From assembly GCA_020442235.1 (NCBI GenBank), contig JAGRKQ010000074.1, forward strand, positions 520 to 5,633: a DNA stretch of 5,114 nt, written 5' to 3'. The position numbers were made by a program, and so were the translations under genes. Each line of letters begins with the position of its first letter. Positions within the stretch are counted from its first letter, which is position 1. Under the pieces are notes generated by a model that searched no databases, was not told the origin of the DNA, and saw only the letters and a list, made by a program, of their open reading frames with translations. The DNA comes from Hyphomicrobiaceae bacterium (GTDB taxonomy: Bacteria > Pseudomonadota > Alphaproteobacteria > Rhizobiales > MH13). Below are positions 1 through 5,114 of the stretch, piece after piece.

Positions 1-2
1 TC

Positions 3-986
3 GCCGACCTCAAGGCCCAGATCGCCGCCAACACCCGCGGCGTCTCGGAGCTGATGAAGGTCATCGACCAGTTCGGGCTCGACGTGGTGCAGGCCTATAT
101 GGGCCACGTTCAGGACAATGCCGAGGAAAGCGTGCGCCGGGTGATCGAGAAGCTCGCCGACTGCGCCATCGACTACCCGACCGATCAGGGCACCCTCATC
201 CGGGTGAAGGTCACGGTCGACCGGAACCGCCGCGAGGCCATCGTCGACTTCACCGGAACCTCGCCGCAGCAGAAGAACAACTTCAATGCCCCCGCTCCGG
301 TGACCCGCGCCGCGGTGCTTTACGTCTTCCGCGTTCTGACCGAGCAGCCGATCCCGATGAATGCCGGCTGCCTGAAGCCGATCCGGCTCATCGTCCCCGA
401 AGGCTCCATGCTGGCGCCGCAATATCCGGCGGCGGTGGTGGCCGGCAATGTCGAGACCAGCCAGCATGTCACCAATGCCCTTTTCTGCGCCATGGAAGCA
501 CTGGGCTCGGCGCAGGGCACCATGAACAACCTCACCTTCGGCAATGCCCGCTACCAGTATTACGAGACGATCTGCTCCGGCGCACCCGCCGGGCCCGGCT
601 TCAACGGCACCTCGGGCGTGCACACCCACATGACCAATTCGCGTCTCACCGACCCGGAAGTGCTGGAAATGCGCTTCCCGGTGCTCCTGGAGGATTTCCA
701 CATCCGCCCGGACACCGGCGGGAAAGGACACTGGTCGGCCGGAAACGGCACCCGGCGCACGCTGCGATTCCTGGAGGAAATGGACTGCGCCATCCTCTCC
801 TCGCACCGCACCGTTCCCCCTCCGGGCGTTGCCGGCGGCGCGGCGGGCGGCCTCGGCCGGACGCTGGTGCGCCGCAAGGATGGAACCGTCGAGGAACTGA
901 AGGGCTGCGACCAGACCGTTCTGAAACCGGGAGAAGCCGTCACCGTGATCACACCGACCGGCGGCGGTTACGGCAAGGCCGGGTAA
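3..986 (+). CDS. Hydantoinase B / 5-oxoprolinase family protein, C-terminal part (5' end off window)
   Basis: This is the 3' portion of a gene for an ATP-dependent amidohydrolase of the HyuB/5-oxoprolinase class. These cytoplasmic enzymes open 5-oxoproline or hydantoin-type rings. The reading frame is open from base 3 with no start, and ends at TAA 984-986, giving 327 visible residues. Family hallmarks seen, in visible-residue numbers, are DFTGTSPQQKNNFNAP (82-97), GNVETSQ (148-154), a glycine-rich stretch running into HTHMTN (about 193-212), DTGGKGHWSAGNGTRR (237-252), PPPGVAGG (272-279) and a C-terminal TPTGGGYG (317-324). In this family the B region is either a separate protein of roughly 500-600 residues or the second half of a fused protein of about 1200-1300 residues like eukaryotic 5-oxoprolinase. 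The visible part cannot distinguish these, nor 5-oxoproline from another cyclic amide as substrate. The internal ATG at 54 is not a real start because family-like sequence (DLKAQIAANTRGVSEL) continues upstream of it. The gene converges on the diguanylate cyclase gene with a 21-bp gap and no clear terminator between. Confidence 0.93.
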   Translation, partial: ADLKAQIAANTRGVSELMKVIDQFGLDVVQAYMGHVQDNAEESVRRVIEKLADCAIDYPTDQGTLIRVKVTVDRNRREAIVDFTGTSPQQKNNFNAPAPVTRAAVLYVFRVLTEQPIPMNAGCLKPIRLIVPEGSMLAPQYPAAVVAGNVETSQHVTNALFCAMEALGSAQGTMNNLTFGNARYQYYETICSGAPAGPGFNGTSGVHTHMTNSRLTDPEVLEMRFPVLLEDFHIRPDTGGKGHWSAGNGTRRTLRFLEEMDCAILSSHRTVPPPGVAGGAAGGLGRTLVRRKDGTVEELKGCDQTVLKPGEAVTVITPTGGGYGKAG

Positions 987-1007
987 AGCGGCAGGCAGGC
1001 GGCCCGC

Positions 1008-2540
1008 TCAGGCGGCGGAACGATCCCCGCAGCCCACTTCGACCCGGTCACGCCCGGCGCGTTTGGCTTCATAGAGCGCGCAATCGGCGCGGTGATAGAG
1101 CGCGTCGATCGTGACGTCGCCGTCGAACTCGGCAACGCCGATCGAAACGGTGATGGAAAAGGCCTGCGCGTCCTTGCCCTCGCCGACCGTCACCAGCGTG
1201 CAGGCCTCGCGCAGCCGCTCGGCGACATGGCGCGCGCCTTCGGTATCCGACCCCGGCATCAGGACGGCAAACTCCTCGCCGCCGATGCGGCCGAGAATAT
1301 CGAGCCGGGTGCGCAGCACCTGACACATCTGGTCGGCAGCGGATGTCAGGATCGCGTCGCCGAAATTGTGCCCATAGGTGTCGTTGATCTGCTTGAAGTG
1401 ATCGATATCGATTACAGCCAGGGAAAACTTGCTGCCCATCCGCCGCGCCCGGACCATTTCCGTTTCCGCCTGCGCGAAGAAGCGGCGCCGGTTGAACAGG
1501 CCCGTCAAGGCATCGGTCTCGGCCAGAACGCGCAGTTCGGCTTCCACGACCTCACGCTGGCGGATCTCTTCCGAAAGCCGGCCGTGCGCGGTTTCCAGTT
1601 CTTCGGCAAGATCGGCAAGCCGGGCCGCATTGGCTTCCAGCGTCTCGGTGGTGAACCGCATCTCGTCGCGCTGACGCCTCAGCTCTTCGCGCGAACCGAC
1701 TTCTTTTGAAATGTCGGCAAGCGTCAGAACAACCCCGCCCGGCATCGGATTGACGGCCGCGCGAAACGTCTTGAAGCCCTTCTCCGAGGCCACCGGGACC
1801 TCCATGGACCGGGCCGCGCCTCTGGCAGTGACCTTCCGGCAGGCATCCAGAAGCGGGCTGAGCGCATCGCCGTCGAACACGACCGACGCACGCTGGCGGA
1901 AAAGCTCGCCTTCGGGACGGTCGAGCATGATCGAGGCGGATTCATTCGCCAGCTCGATCAGAAAATCGTCTGCCCTGTCCTGCCCTTCGATATGCGACAG
2001 CGCAAGAATGCCGTCATGGCTCGCCGCAAAGACCGAGTTGAGAAGCTCGCCCAGCATGAAGACAGGCTTGGTAAAGACGATGAGCCGTATGCCGTTTTCG
2101 CCATGCGTGACAGGAAGCACCAGCCGTTCCCAGCGATGCACATCCGTCGTCACCATTGAGCGGAAGGTGAAATAGACCGGCTGGCGCGTTTCCAGCGCCG
2201 CACGATATTGCGGCTCGAAGGTCGCCGACAGATCGCCGCCGAGATCGCGCACGGTGCGGTCGGTCATGTCGTAGCCGACGAGGTTGATGATCGCACGGCC
2301 GTAATAGGTGTAGTGGAAGGTGCCATCGAGCGGCGACAGGATCATGCAGAAATCCGTCGCATCGCCGAGCAGCGGCACGCGAAACGCCTCGCCCGCCGGC
2401 AGCGCACCGGAGGCGTTCATCGCCTTCCAGCGCCCGAAGAGACGGCGCGCGACGGAGGCATGGATGAGTGCCTCGATCTTGTCGATTTCGCTCGTGGCCT
2501 GAATGAGCACGAATGGGACCCCTTTTCCCGTGCGCGTCAT
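1008..2540 (-). CDS. PAS-like sensor diguanylate cyclase (GGDEF domain)
   Basis: This 510-residue protein probably makes cyclic di-GMP from two GTP. The order is: a PAS-like region (about 60-160), a second PAS-like region (about 168-280), a charged heptad-rich coiled coil (about 283-342), then a GGDEF domain (about 343-500). The GGDEF domain has DALTGLFNRRRF (343-354), the metal-binding segment IDIDHFKQINDTYGH (377-391, with D378 and N386), D395, an intact GGEEF signature (420-424) and SIGVA (466-470). All expected catalytic positions are present, so activity is likely. The inhibitory-site RxxD normally placed five residues before GGEEF reads T411-R-L-D414, so the usual arginine is missing. 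There is no EAL or HD-GYP domain, signal peptide or clear membrane segment, so a cytosolic sensor is inferred; the ligand is unknown. The ATG at 2540 has only a weak ribosome site. A GTG at 2510 (codon 11) is better placed and would give 500 residues. The gene appears monocistronic. Confidence 0.93.
   Translation of the reverse strand: MTRTGKGVPFVLIQATSEIDKIEALIHASVARRLFGRWKAMNASGALPAGEAFRVPLLGDATDFCMILSPLDGTFHYTYYGRAIINLVGYDMTDRTVRDLGGDLSATFEPQYRAALETRQPVYFTFRSMVTTDVHRWERLVLPVTHGENGIRLIVFTKPVFMLGELLNSVFAASHDGILALSHIEGQDRADDFLIELANESASIMLDRPEGELFRQRASVVFDGDALSPLLDACRKVTARGAARSMEVPVASEKGFKTFRAAVNPMPGGVVLTLADISKEVGSREELRRQRDEMRFTTETLEANAARLADLAEELETAHGRLSEEIRQREVVEAELRVLAETDALTGLFNRRRFFAQAETEMVRARRMGSKFSLAVIDIDHFKQINDTYGHNFGDAILTSAADQMCQVLRTRLDILGRIGGEEFAVLMPGSDTEGARHVAERLREACTLVTVGEGKDAQAFSITVSIGVAEFDGDVTIDALYHRADCALYEAKRAGRDRVEVGCGDRSAA
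2508..2528 (-). promoter_or_regulatory. Alternative GTG start of the diguanylate cyclase gene with Shine-Dalgarno-like GGAAAAGGGG
   Basis: On the minus strand, GGAAAAGGGG (2528-2519) lies 8 nt before an in-frame GTG (2510-2508). The annotated ATG at 2540 has only a GAG five bases upstream and an AAGGG 13 bases upstream. The GTG would remove MTRTGKGVPF, which shows no domain character, so it may be the true start. This rests on spacing alone. Confidence 0.4.
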
Positions 2541-2614
2541 TCTGTCTCGGGGGCCCTTACCAGAGTGTCAACGCCCGCAAGATCGACATCTCCGTCAAGT
2601 CCCTGACTCTCATA

Positions 2615-2675
2615 AGGCTTTTCAGAAGAAGCCTGGAAAAGAAGGTTGCGCCGCAATGATTTGCAGGCTTTTCCA
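2615..2675. repeat. Interlocking inverted repeats (AGGCTT / AAGCCT and TGGAAAAG / CTTTTCCA)
   Basis: AGGCTT (2615-2620) pairs with AAGCCT (2629-2634) across an 8-nt loop. The same AAGCCT can instead pair with a second AGGCTT (2665-2670). TGGAAAAG (2634-2641) pairs with CTTTTCCA (2668-2675). The central segment 2629-2641 is thus complementary to both flanks, so the pairings compete. The arrangement lies 75-135 bp upstream of the cyclase ATG, within its probable leader or promoter. No T-run follows any hairpin, so it is not a simple terminator. The complementarity is seen directly; a regulatory role is inference. Confidence 0.5.
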
Positions 2676-2711
2676 CGCTGCGCCGCAGCAACGATTTTGA
2701 CTTCGCTACGG

Positions 2712-2736
2712 GGAATCCCTCTGGTAGACTTTTGTT
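2712..2736 (+). promoter_or_regulatory. Possible promoter of the 26-aa ORF (EcfG-like GGAAT-N16-TGTT)
   Basis: GGAAT (2712-2716) is followed after 16 nt by TGTT (2733-2736). The alphaproteobacterial general-stress sigma factor EcfG/RpoE2 recognises GGAAC-N16/17-CGTT, so each element has one mismatch. The position would give a leader of roughly 20 nt before the start codon. A competing reading is a housekeeping -35 TTGACT (2697-2702), but no good -10 lies at 16-18 bp; the nearest candidate, TAGACT at 2725, is 22 bp away. The call is weak. Confidence 0.2.
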
Positions 2737-2746
2737 CAGAATAAAG

Positions 2747-2754
2747 AGGGAGGA
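2747..2754 (+). promoter_or_regulatory. Strong Shine-Dalgarno for the 26-aa ORF
   Basis: AGGGAGGA contains a perfect GGAGG core (2749-2753), placed 8 nt before the ATG at 2762. It is the best ribosome site in the window and is the main argument that the tiny ORF behind it is translated. Confidence 0.7.
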
Positions 2755-2761
2755 CAGCCAA

Positions 2762-2842
2762 ATGACGTCACGTGCAGTCAATGCATTGATGGTCTGTGCT
2801 GCGTTCGTGTTTGTCGGCGCCATCGTCGTGGGGGCCTTCTAG
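2762..2842 (+). CDS. Small single-helix membrane peptide, 26 aa, unknown function
   Basis: ATG 2762 to TAG 2840-2842 encodes MTSRAVNALMVCAAFVFVGA followed by IVVGAF. After a short polar N-terminus with one arginine (R4), residues 8-26 are almost entirely hydrophobic, long enough for one membrane-spanning helix. The positive-inside rule would place the N-terminus in the cytoplasm. Support for a real gene is the ideal GGAGG at 8 nt, the absence of an overlapping gene on either strand, and a textbook terminator 40 bp downstream, which together make a compact, self-contained rightward transcription unit. Peptides of this kind in other bacteria often modulate membrane enzymes or transporters, or respond to stress, but nothing here indicates a partner. 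I do not recognise a named family. It could alternatively be a type I toxin-like peptide, but the single basic residue and lack of an obvious antisense RNA argue against that. It is too short for ordinary gene finders. Confidence 0.65.
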   Translation: MTSRAVNALMVCAAFVFVGAIVVGAF

Positions 2843-2882
2843 AGGCCCGGATCAACATCTGCCGAAAATGATTGGAAACGCG

Positions 2883-2909
2883 AACGCCGGCCGAAAGGCC
2901 GGCGTTTTT
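2883..2909 (+). terminator. Intrinsic terminator of the 26-aa ORF unit
   Basis: A perfect 10-bp stem, AACGCCGGCC with GGCCGGCGTT, closes a GAAA (GNRA) tetraloop and runs into a TTTTT tract counting the last two stem bases. It ends the rightward transcript 40 bp after the small ORF stop. On the opposite strand the stem is followed by CGCGTTTCC, a poor T-run, so it may act only weakly as the azoR terminator from the other side. Confidence 0.9.
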
Positions 2910-2946
2910 CATGGCTCGTGTAGAGGTCGGCTCCCCCTGTCGGCCC

Positions 2947-3540
2947 TCAGGCCGCAAGTGGTGCAATCGCCGCAATGCCGTCATTGGCGGCCTTCAGCGC
3001 CGCTTCGGCATCGACATTGACCTTCTCCGCCGCAATCACCTCAACATCCGTGATCCCCCAGAAGCCGAGAACGAAGGTGAGGTAGGTCGAGGCGAAGTCG
3101 GCCACGGACCCCGCCCCGGTCCCGCCCGAAGCCATGATGAGATAGGCCTTCTTGCCGGTCACCAGCCCTTCCGGCCCGGCCTCGGTGTAGCGGAAGGTTT
3201 CCCCGACGCGGCTCATGAGGTCGACCCAGCTCTTGAGGGTCACCGGCACGGAAAAATTATAGACCGGCACGCCGATCACCAGAACGTCCGCCGCCTTCAC
3301 TTCCCCGACCAGCGTGTCGGAAAGGGCAAGCGCGGCCTTCTGTGCATCGCTGCGCTGATCGGCGGGAGTGTAGTTCGCACCGATCCAGGCACCGTCGATG
3401 CGTTCGGAAAAACCGGCCAGATCGCGGCGGGTGACCGTAACGCTGCCACCGCCGGCAAGCTTTTCAACCAGCGCAGCCGTCAGCTTGCGGCTGACCGAGT
3501 CCGCACCGCGTTCGGAACTGTCGATGTGAAGGATGTTCAT
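2947..3540 (-). CDS. azoR: FMN-dependent NADH-azoreductase
   Basis: This 197-residue flavodoxin-fold cytoplasmic oxidoreductase of the AzoR/AcpD family uses FMN and NADH to reduce azo compounds and quinones by two electrons. The physiological role is usually quinone or thiol-stress defence. Seen in the sequence: the N-terminal beta strand and FMN-phosphate loop MNILHIDSSERGADSVSRKL (1-20), PVYNFSVPVTLKSWVD (92-107, the flavin-contacting PxYNF motif), FRYTEAGPEGLVTGKKAYLI (117-136, nearly identical to E. coli AzoR) and the SGGTGAG loop (138-144). Length matches the family (about 200). The frame stays open to an ATG at 3654, giving 38 extra residues, but these have no family character, while the ATG at 3540 opens exactly on the conserved MNILHIDSS and has an AGGAG 10 nt upstream. 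The gene is separated from metH by a terminator and so has its own promoter. No adjacent regulator gene such as HxlR or LysR is present in the window. Confidence 0.95.
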   Translation of the reverse strand: MNILHIDSSERGADSVSRKLTAALVEKLAGGGSVTVTRRDLAGFSERIDGAWIGANYTPADQRSDAQKAALALSDTLVGEVKAADVLVIGVPVYNFSVPVTLKSWVDLMSRVGETFRYTEAGPEGLVTGKKAYLIMASGGTGAGSVADFASTYLTFVLGFWGITDVEVIAAEKVNVDAEAALKAANDGIAAIAPLAA

Positions 3541-3664
3541 GGCAAGATTGCTCCTGTGTTCGTTCGGCCCTGGCCGTCGATGGGCAATCTGGCGGAACGG
3601 GAGCATGGATAAATCCCGTCTGGCTCGAAAGTGCTGTTCGCAAATAAAGGACAATCGCTCCTTG
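3541..3664 (-). promoter_or_regulatory. azoR leader / promoter region
   Basis: Transcription of azoR must begin here, since a leftward terminator ends just above it at 3665. The AGGAG ribosome site is at 3555-3551. I could not assign a convincing -35/-10 pair. A partial dyad CGAA-N7-TTCG (3626-3640), about 85-100 bp upstream of the start codon, is a possible operator, but the half-sites are only four bases. The region is AT-richer near 3600-3664. No gene is visible in it. Confidence 0.4.
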
Positions 3665-3695
3665 AAAAAGAAACCCGGAGCGCAATGGCTCCGGG
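3665..3695 (-). terminator. Intrinsic terminator of metH
   Basis: Read on the minus strand, CCCGGAGC is followed by CATTGC or similar loop bases and then GCTCCGGG-type pairing: plus-strand CCCGGAG (3674-3680) and CTCCGGG (3689-3695) form a 7-bp stem, extended to 8 bp by C3681-G3688, with a 6-nt loop. The minus-strand stem is followed by TTTCTTTTT (3673-3665), a clear U-tract. On the plus strand it is followed by GATAGG, so it works leftward only. It lies about 140 bp beyond the metH stop, ending that transcript before azoR. Confidence 0.85.
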
Positions 3696-3833
3696 GATAG
3701 GTGTGCGGCCTTAACCGCAGGGGACAGGAGGAAGGTTCCGACCATCACGCTAGCGGCGGGATGCCCGCAGATCACGTGACGAAAGACGTCATGACGCGCC
3801 CTGTCATGACGCAGGCCGTCATGTCTGCCTGTT
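3696..3833 (-). other. metH 3' untranslated region with short hairpins
   Basis: This is the transcribed stretch between the metH stop and its terminator. Besides the 15-bp repeats (separate entry), it holds two small perfect hairpins: GCGGG-atg-CCCGC (3756-3768), and TGCGG-N6-CCGCA read on the minus strand (near 3703-3718). It also has the 8-bp palindrome TCACGTGA (3772-3779). No credible ORF with a ribosome site lies here. A 3'-end-derived small RNA is conceivable but not shown. Confidence 0.45.
3788..3832. repeat. Three tandem 15-bp units beginning GTCATG, next to the metH stop
   Basis: Units start at 3788 (GTCATGACGCGCCCT), 3803 (GTCATGACGCAGGCC) and 3818 (GTCATGTCTGCCTGT). The first two begin with the perfect 8-bp palindrome GTCATGAC, and the third has one changed base (GTCATGTC). 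A diverged fourth copy may precede them: 3773-3787 matches the first nine bases of the unit at six positions, and contains part of the palindrome TCACGTGA (3772-3779). The array ends one base before the metH stop codon, so the third unit directly abuts the gene. It could be tandem slippage or a row of phased binding sites. Confidence 0.75.
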
Positions 3834-5114
3834 TCAGCCCTGCGGATCGAAATCGAGGATCGGACGCAACCAGCGCACCGCCTCGCCGAAAGACCAGCCC
3901 TTGCGCGCGGCATAGTCTTCCACCTGATCGCGGCCGATGTGGCCGGTGCCGAAATAATGCGCCTGCGGATGGGCGAAATAGAGCCCGGAAACGCTCGACC
4001 CCGGCAGCATGGCGTAGCTTTCGGTCAGCGCGATGCCGGCCTGCCGCTCCGCATCGAGAAGCTTGAACAGCGTTGCCTTTTCCGTGTGGTCGGGCTGGGC
4101 GGGATAGCCCGGCGCCGGGCGGATGCCCTGATAGCGCTCCTTCAGAAGCTCTTCCGGCGTCAGATCCTCCCCGGCGGCATAGCCCCAGTAGACGCGGCGC
4201 ACATAAAGATGCGCCCACTCGGCGAAGGCCTCGGCCAGCCGGTCGCACAACGCCTGCACCATGATCTTGGTGTAGTTGTCCTTGTCGCCGCCCAGCGCGG
4301 CAATCGCCTTGTCCTCATTGATGCCGGCGGTCACGGCAAACCCGCCGAGATAATCCGGCGGCCCGTTTTCATCGGCGACGAAATCGGCCAGCGCGAGCTG
4401 CGGGCGATCCTCGCGCGAATGCTGCATCTGCTGGCGAATGGTGTGGAAGCGTGCCGCCGGCGTGCCGCGCGTTACATCGGAAAAGACGACGATGTCGTCG
4501 CCCGAACGCCGCGCCGGCCAGAAGCCGACAACACCCCGTGCCTCGACGAGATTGCCCGAGACGATCTGCTGAAGCGTCCTGCGCGCGTCCTCGAAGAGGC
4601 TGCGCGCGGCCTCGCCCACCGTTTCATCTTCCAGGATGGCCGGATAGCTGCCCTTGATTTCCCAGGTCGAGAAGAACGGCGTCCAGTCGATGAGCGGCAC
4701 CAGATCGGCAAGTTTCGGCGCGACGGACCGTGTTCCGAAGAAGCGTGGCATGACCGGCGTGTAATCGGAAAAATCCGGCTTCAGCCCGCGGGCGCGGGCC
4801 TCGGCAAGGCTGTGGCTGCGCCGCTGGCCCCGGCCCCGCAGATGGCCTTCGGCAATGCGCTGATATTCGCCGCGCACCTCGCCCGCGAAAGCCTCGCGGT
4901 CGTTGAGAAGCCGCTGACAGATGCCGACCGCACGGCTCGCATCGGTCACATAGACCGCCGGACCGCGCTTGTAGGCCGGAGCGATCTTCACCGCCGTGTG
5001 CACCCGGCTCGTCGTCGCGCCGCCGATCAGAAGCGGCATGTCGAAGCCCTGCCGCTCCATTTCCTCGGCCAGCGTCACCATCTCGTCGAGCGAGGGCGTG
5101 ATCAGCCCCGACAG
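3834..5114 (-). CDS. metH: Cobalamin-dependent methionine synthase, C-terminal part (5' end off window)
   Basis: MetH transfers a methyl group from 5-methyltetrahydrofolate via cobalamin to homocysteine, making methionine in the cytoplasm. The visible 426 residues run from the right edge to TGA 3836-3834. They are the end of the cobalamin-binding domain, with SGLITPSLDEM (2-12) and LLIGGATTS (28-36), then the whole AdoMet-dependent reactivation domain. The latter shows IDWTPFF (142-148), GVVGFWPA (194-201), LADFVA (242-247), KIMVQALCDRLAEAFAEW (283-300), the AdoMet-binding RPAPGYP (332-338) with DHTEK, and DQVEDYAARKG (396-406). All match E. coli MetH in order and spacing, and the C-terminus ends where the family ends, so the gene is not truncated at this side. 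The homocysteine, folate and catalytic cobalamin His motif lie off the window. The ATG at 5081 is internal, not a start, because conserved LSGLITPSLDE precedes it. Transcription ends at the terminator at 3665-3695. Any B12 or S-adenosylhomocysteine-responsive control would be upstream, out of view. Confidence 0.97.
   Translation of the reverse strand: MSGLITPSLDEMVTLAEEMERQGFDMPLLIGGATTSRVHTAVKIAPAYKRGPAVYVTDASRAVGICQRLLNDREAFAGEVRGEYQRIAEGHLRGRGQRRSHSLAEARARGLKPDFSDYTPVMPRFFGTRSVAPKLADLVPLIDWTPFFSTWEIKGSYPAILEDETVGEAARSLFEDARRTLQQIVSGNLVEARGVVGFWPARRSGDDIVVFSDVTRGTPAARFHTIRQQMQHSREDRPQLALADFVADENGPPDYLGGFAVTAGINEDKAIAALGGDKDNYTKIMVQALCDRLAEAFAEWAHLYVRRVYWGYAAGEDLTPEELLKERYQGIRPAPGYPAQPDHTEKATLFKLLDAERQAGIALTESYAMLPGSSVSGLYFAHPQAHYFGTGHIGRDQVEDYAARKGWSFGEAVRWLRPILDFDPQG

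Larger units (their letters stand above)
2541..2761. other. Intergenic region between the divergent cyclase gene and the 26-aa ORF
   Basis: This region must hold the leftward promoter of the diguanylate cyclase gene and the rightward promoter of the small ORF. It is visibly more AT-rich than the flanking genes, as expected of control DNA. On the minus strand two TTGAC hexamers occur (TTGACG at 2598-2593 and TTGACA at 2571-2566), but neither has a convincing -10 element 16-18 bp downstream. The 9-mer TGCGCCGCA occurs twice (about 2647-2655 and 2679-2687), each inside a short self-complementary stretch. Inverted repeats at 2615-2675 are listed separately. I see no additional ORF with coding character here. 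Confidence 0.6.

Noticed and set aside
987..1007. Bidirectional terminator between the convergent genes
   Set aside because: The 21-bp gap has only an imperfect five-base pairing and no T-run in either direction.
1092..1709. Rightward 205-codon ORF antisense to the diguanylate cyclase gene
   Set aside because: It is the mirror frame of a clear GGDEF coding region in GC-rich DNA, with no recognisable domain and no ribosome site.
2941..2954. Hairpin CGGCC-CTCA-GGCCG around the azoR stop codon as a terminator
   Set aside because: The stem is only five base pairs, includes the stop codon, and has no T-run on the minus strand.
2872..3612. Rightward 246-codon ORF antisense to azoR
   Set aside because: It is the complementary frame of a confidently identified azoR, and begins across the terminator at 2883-2909.
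3541..3654. 38-residue N-terminal extension of azoR from the ATG at 3654
   Set aside because: The extra residues are arginine-rich and unlike the family. The start at 3540 fits the conserved N-terminus, the 197-aa length and an AGGAG site.
3701..4066. Rightward 121-codon ORF with VMT repeats
   Set aside because: It is mostly antisense to metH, with low-complexity R/P/S/A composition and no family likeness. The repeats come from the DNA array.
3772..4248. Leftward 158-codon ORF overlapping the metH end, with an MT-containing repeat at its C-terminus
   Set aside because: It is out of frame inside metH, rich in R, G and A as expected of a GC-rich shadow. Its C-terminal repeat simply reflects the 15-bp DNA units.

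Overview
The window looks like a chromosomal segment of an alphaproteobacterium, most likely Hyphomicrobiales (Rhizobium/Agrobacterium-like). The DNA is GC-rich with strong third-position G/C. The predicted proteins read like rhizobial versions of a hydantoinase-B/5-oxoprolinase subunit, a PAS-GGDEF protein, AzoR and MetH. This placement rests on protein character only, not on a search.

Layout, left to right. (1) The 3' end of a rightward hydantoinase B/5-oxoprolinase gene enters from the left edge and stops at 986. (2) Convergent to it, only 21 bp away, is a complete leftward gene for a 510-aa PAS-like plus GGDEF diguanylate cyclase (1008-2540). (3) A 221-bp intergenic stretch carries interlocking inverted repeats. 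It leads into a rightward 26-codon ORF (2762-2842) that encodes a single hydrophobic helix, has a strong Shine-Dalgarno, and is followed by a perfect-stem intrinsic terminator (2883-2909). (4) A leftward FMN-dependent NADH-azoreductase gene, azoR (2947-3540). (5) A 293-bp spacer holds the azoR leader, a leftward intrinsic terminator (3665-3695) and, directly after the metH stop, a 15-bp-period triple repeat. (6) The C-terminal third of metH (cobalamin-dependent methionine synthase, reactivation domain) runs leftward off the right edge.

The genes do not form one pathway. They appear to be separate transcription units: glutathione-cycle or hydantoin-type amide hydrolysis, c-di-GMP signalling, a small membrane peptide, flavin-dependent quinone/azo reduction and methionine synthesis. 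The metH terminator separates metH from azoR, and the small ORF has its own terminator. I see no rRNA, tRNA, CRISPR array, insertion sequence or phage gene.

I found no clearly new multi-gene system. The items most worth a second look are the unannotated-looking 26-aa membrane peptide gene with its terminator, the phased 15-bp repeats in the metH 3' region, and the mutually exclusive inverted repeats upstream of the diguanylate cyclase gene.
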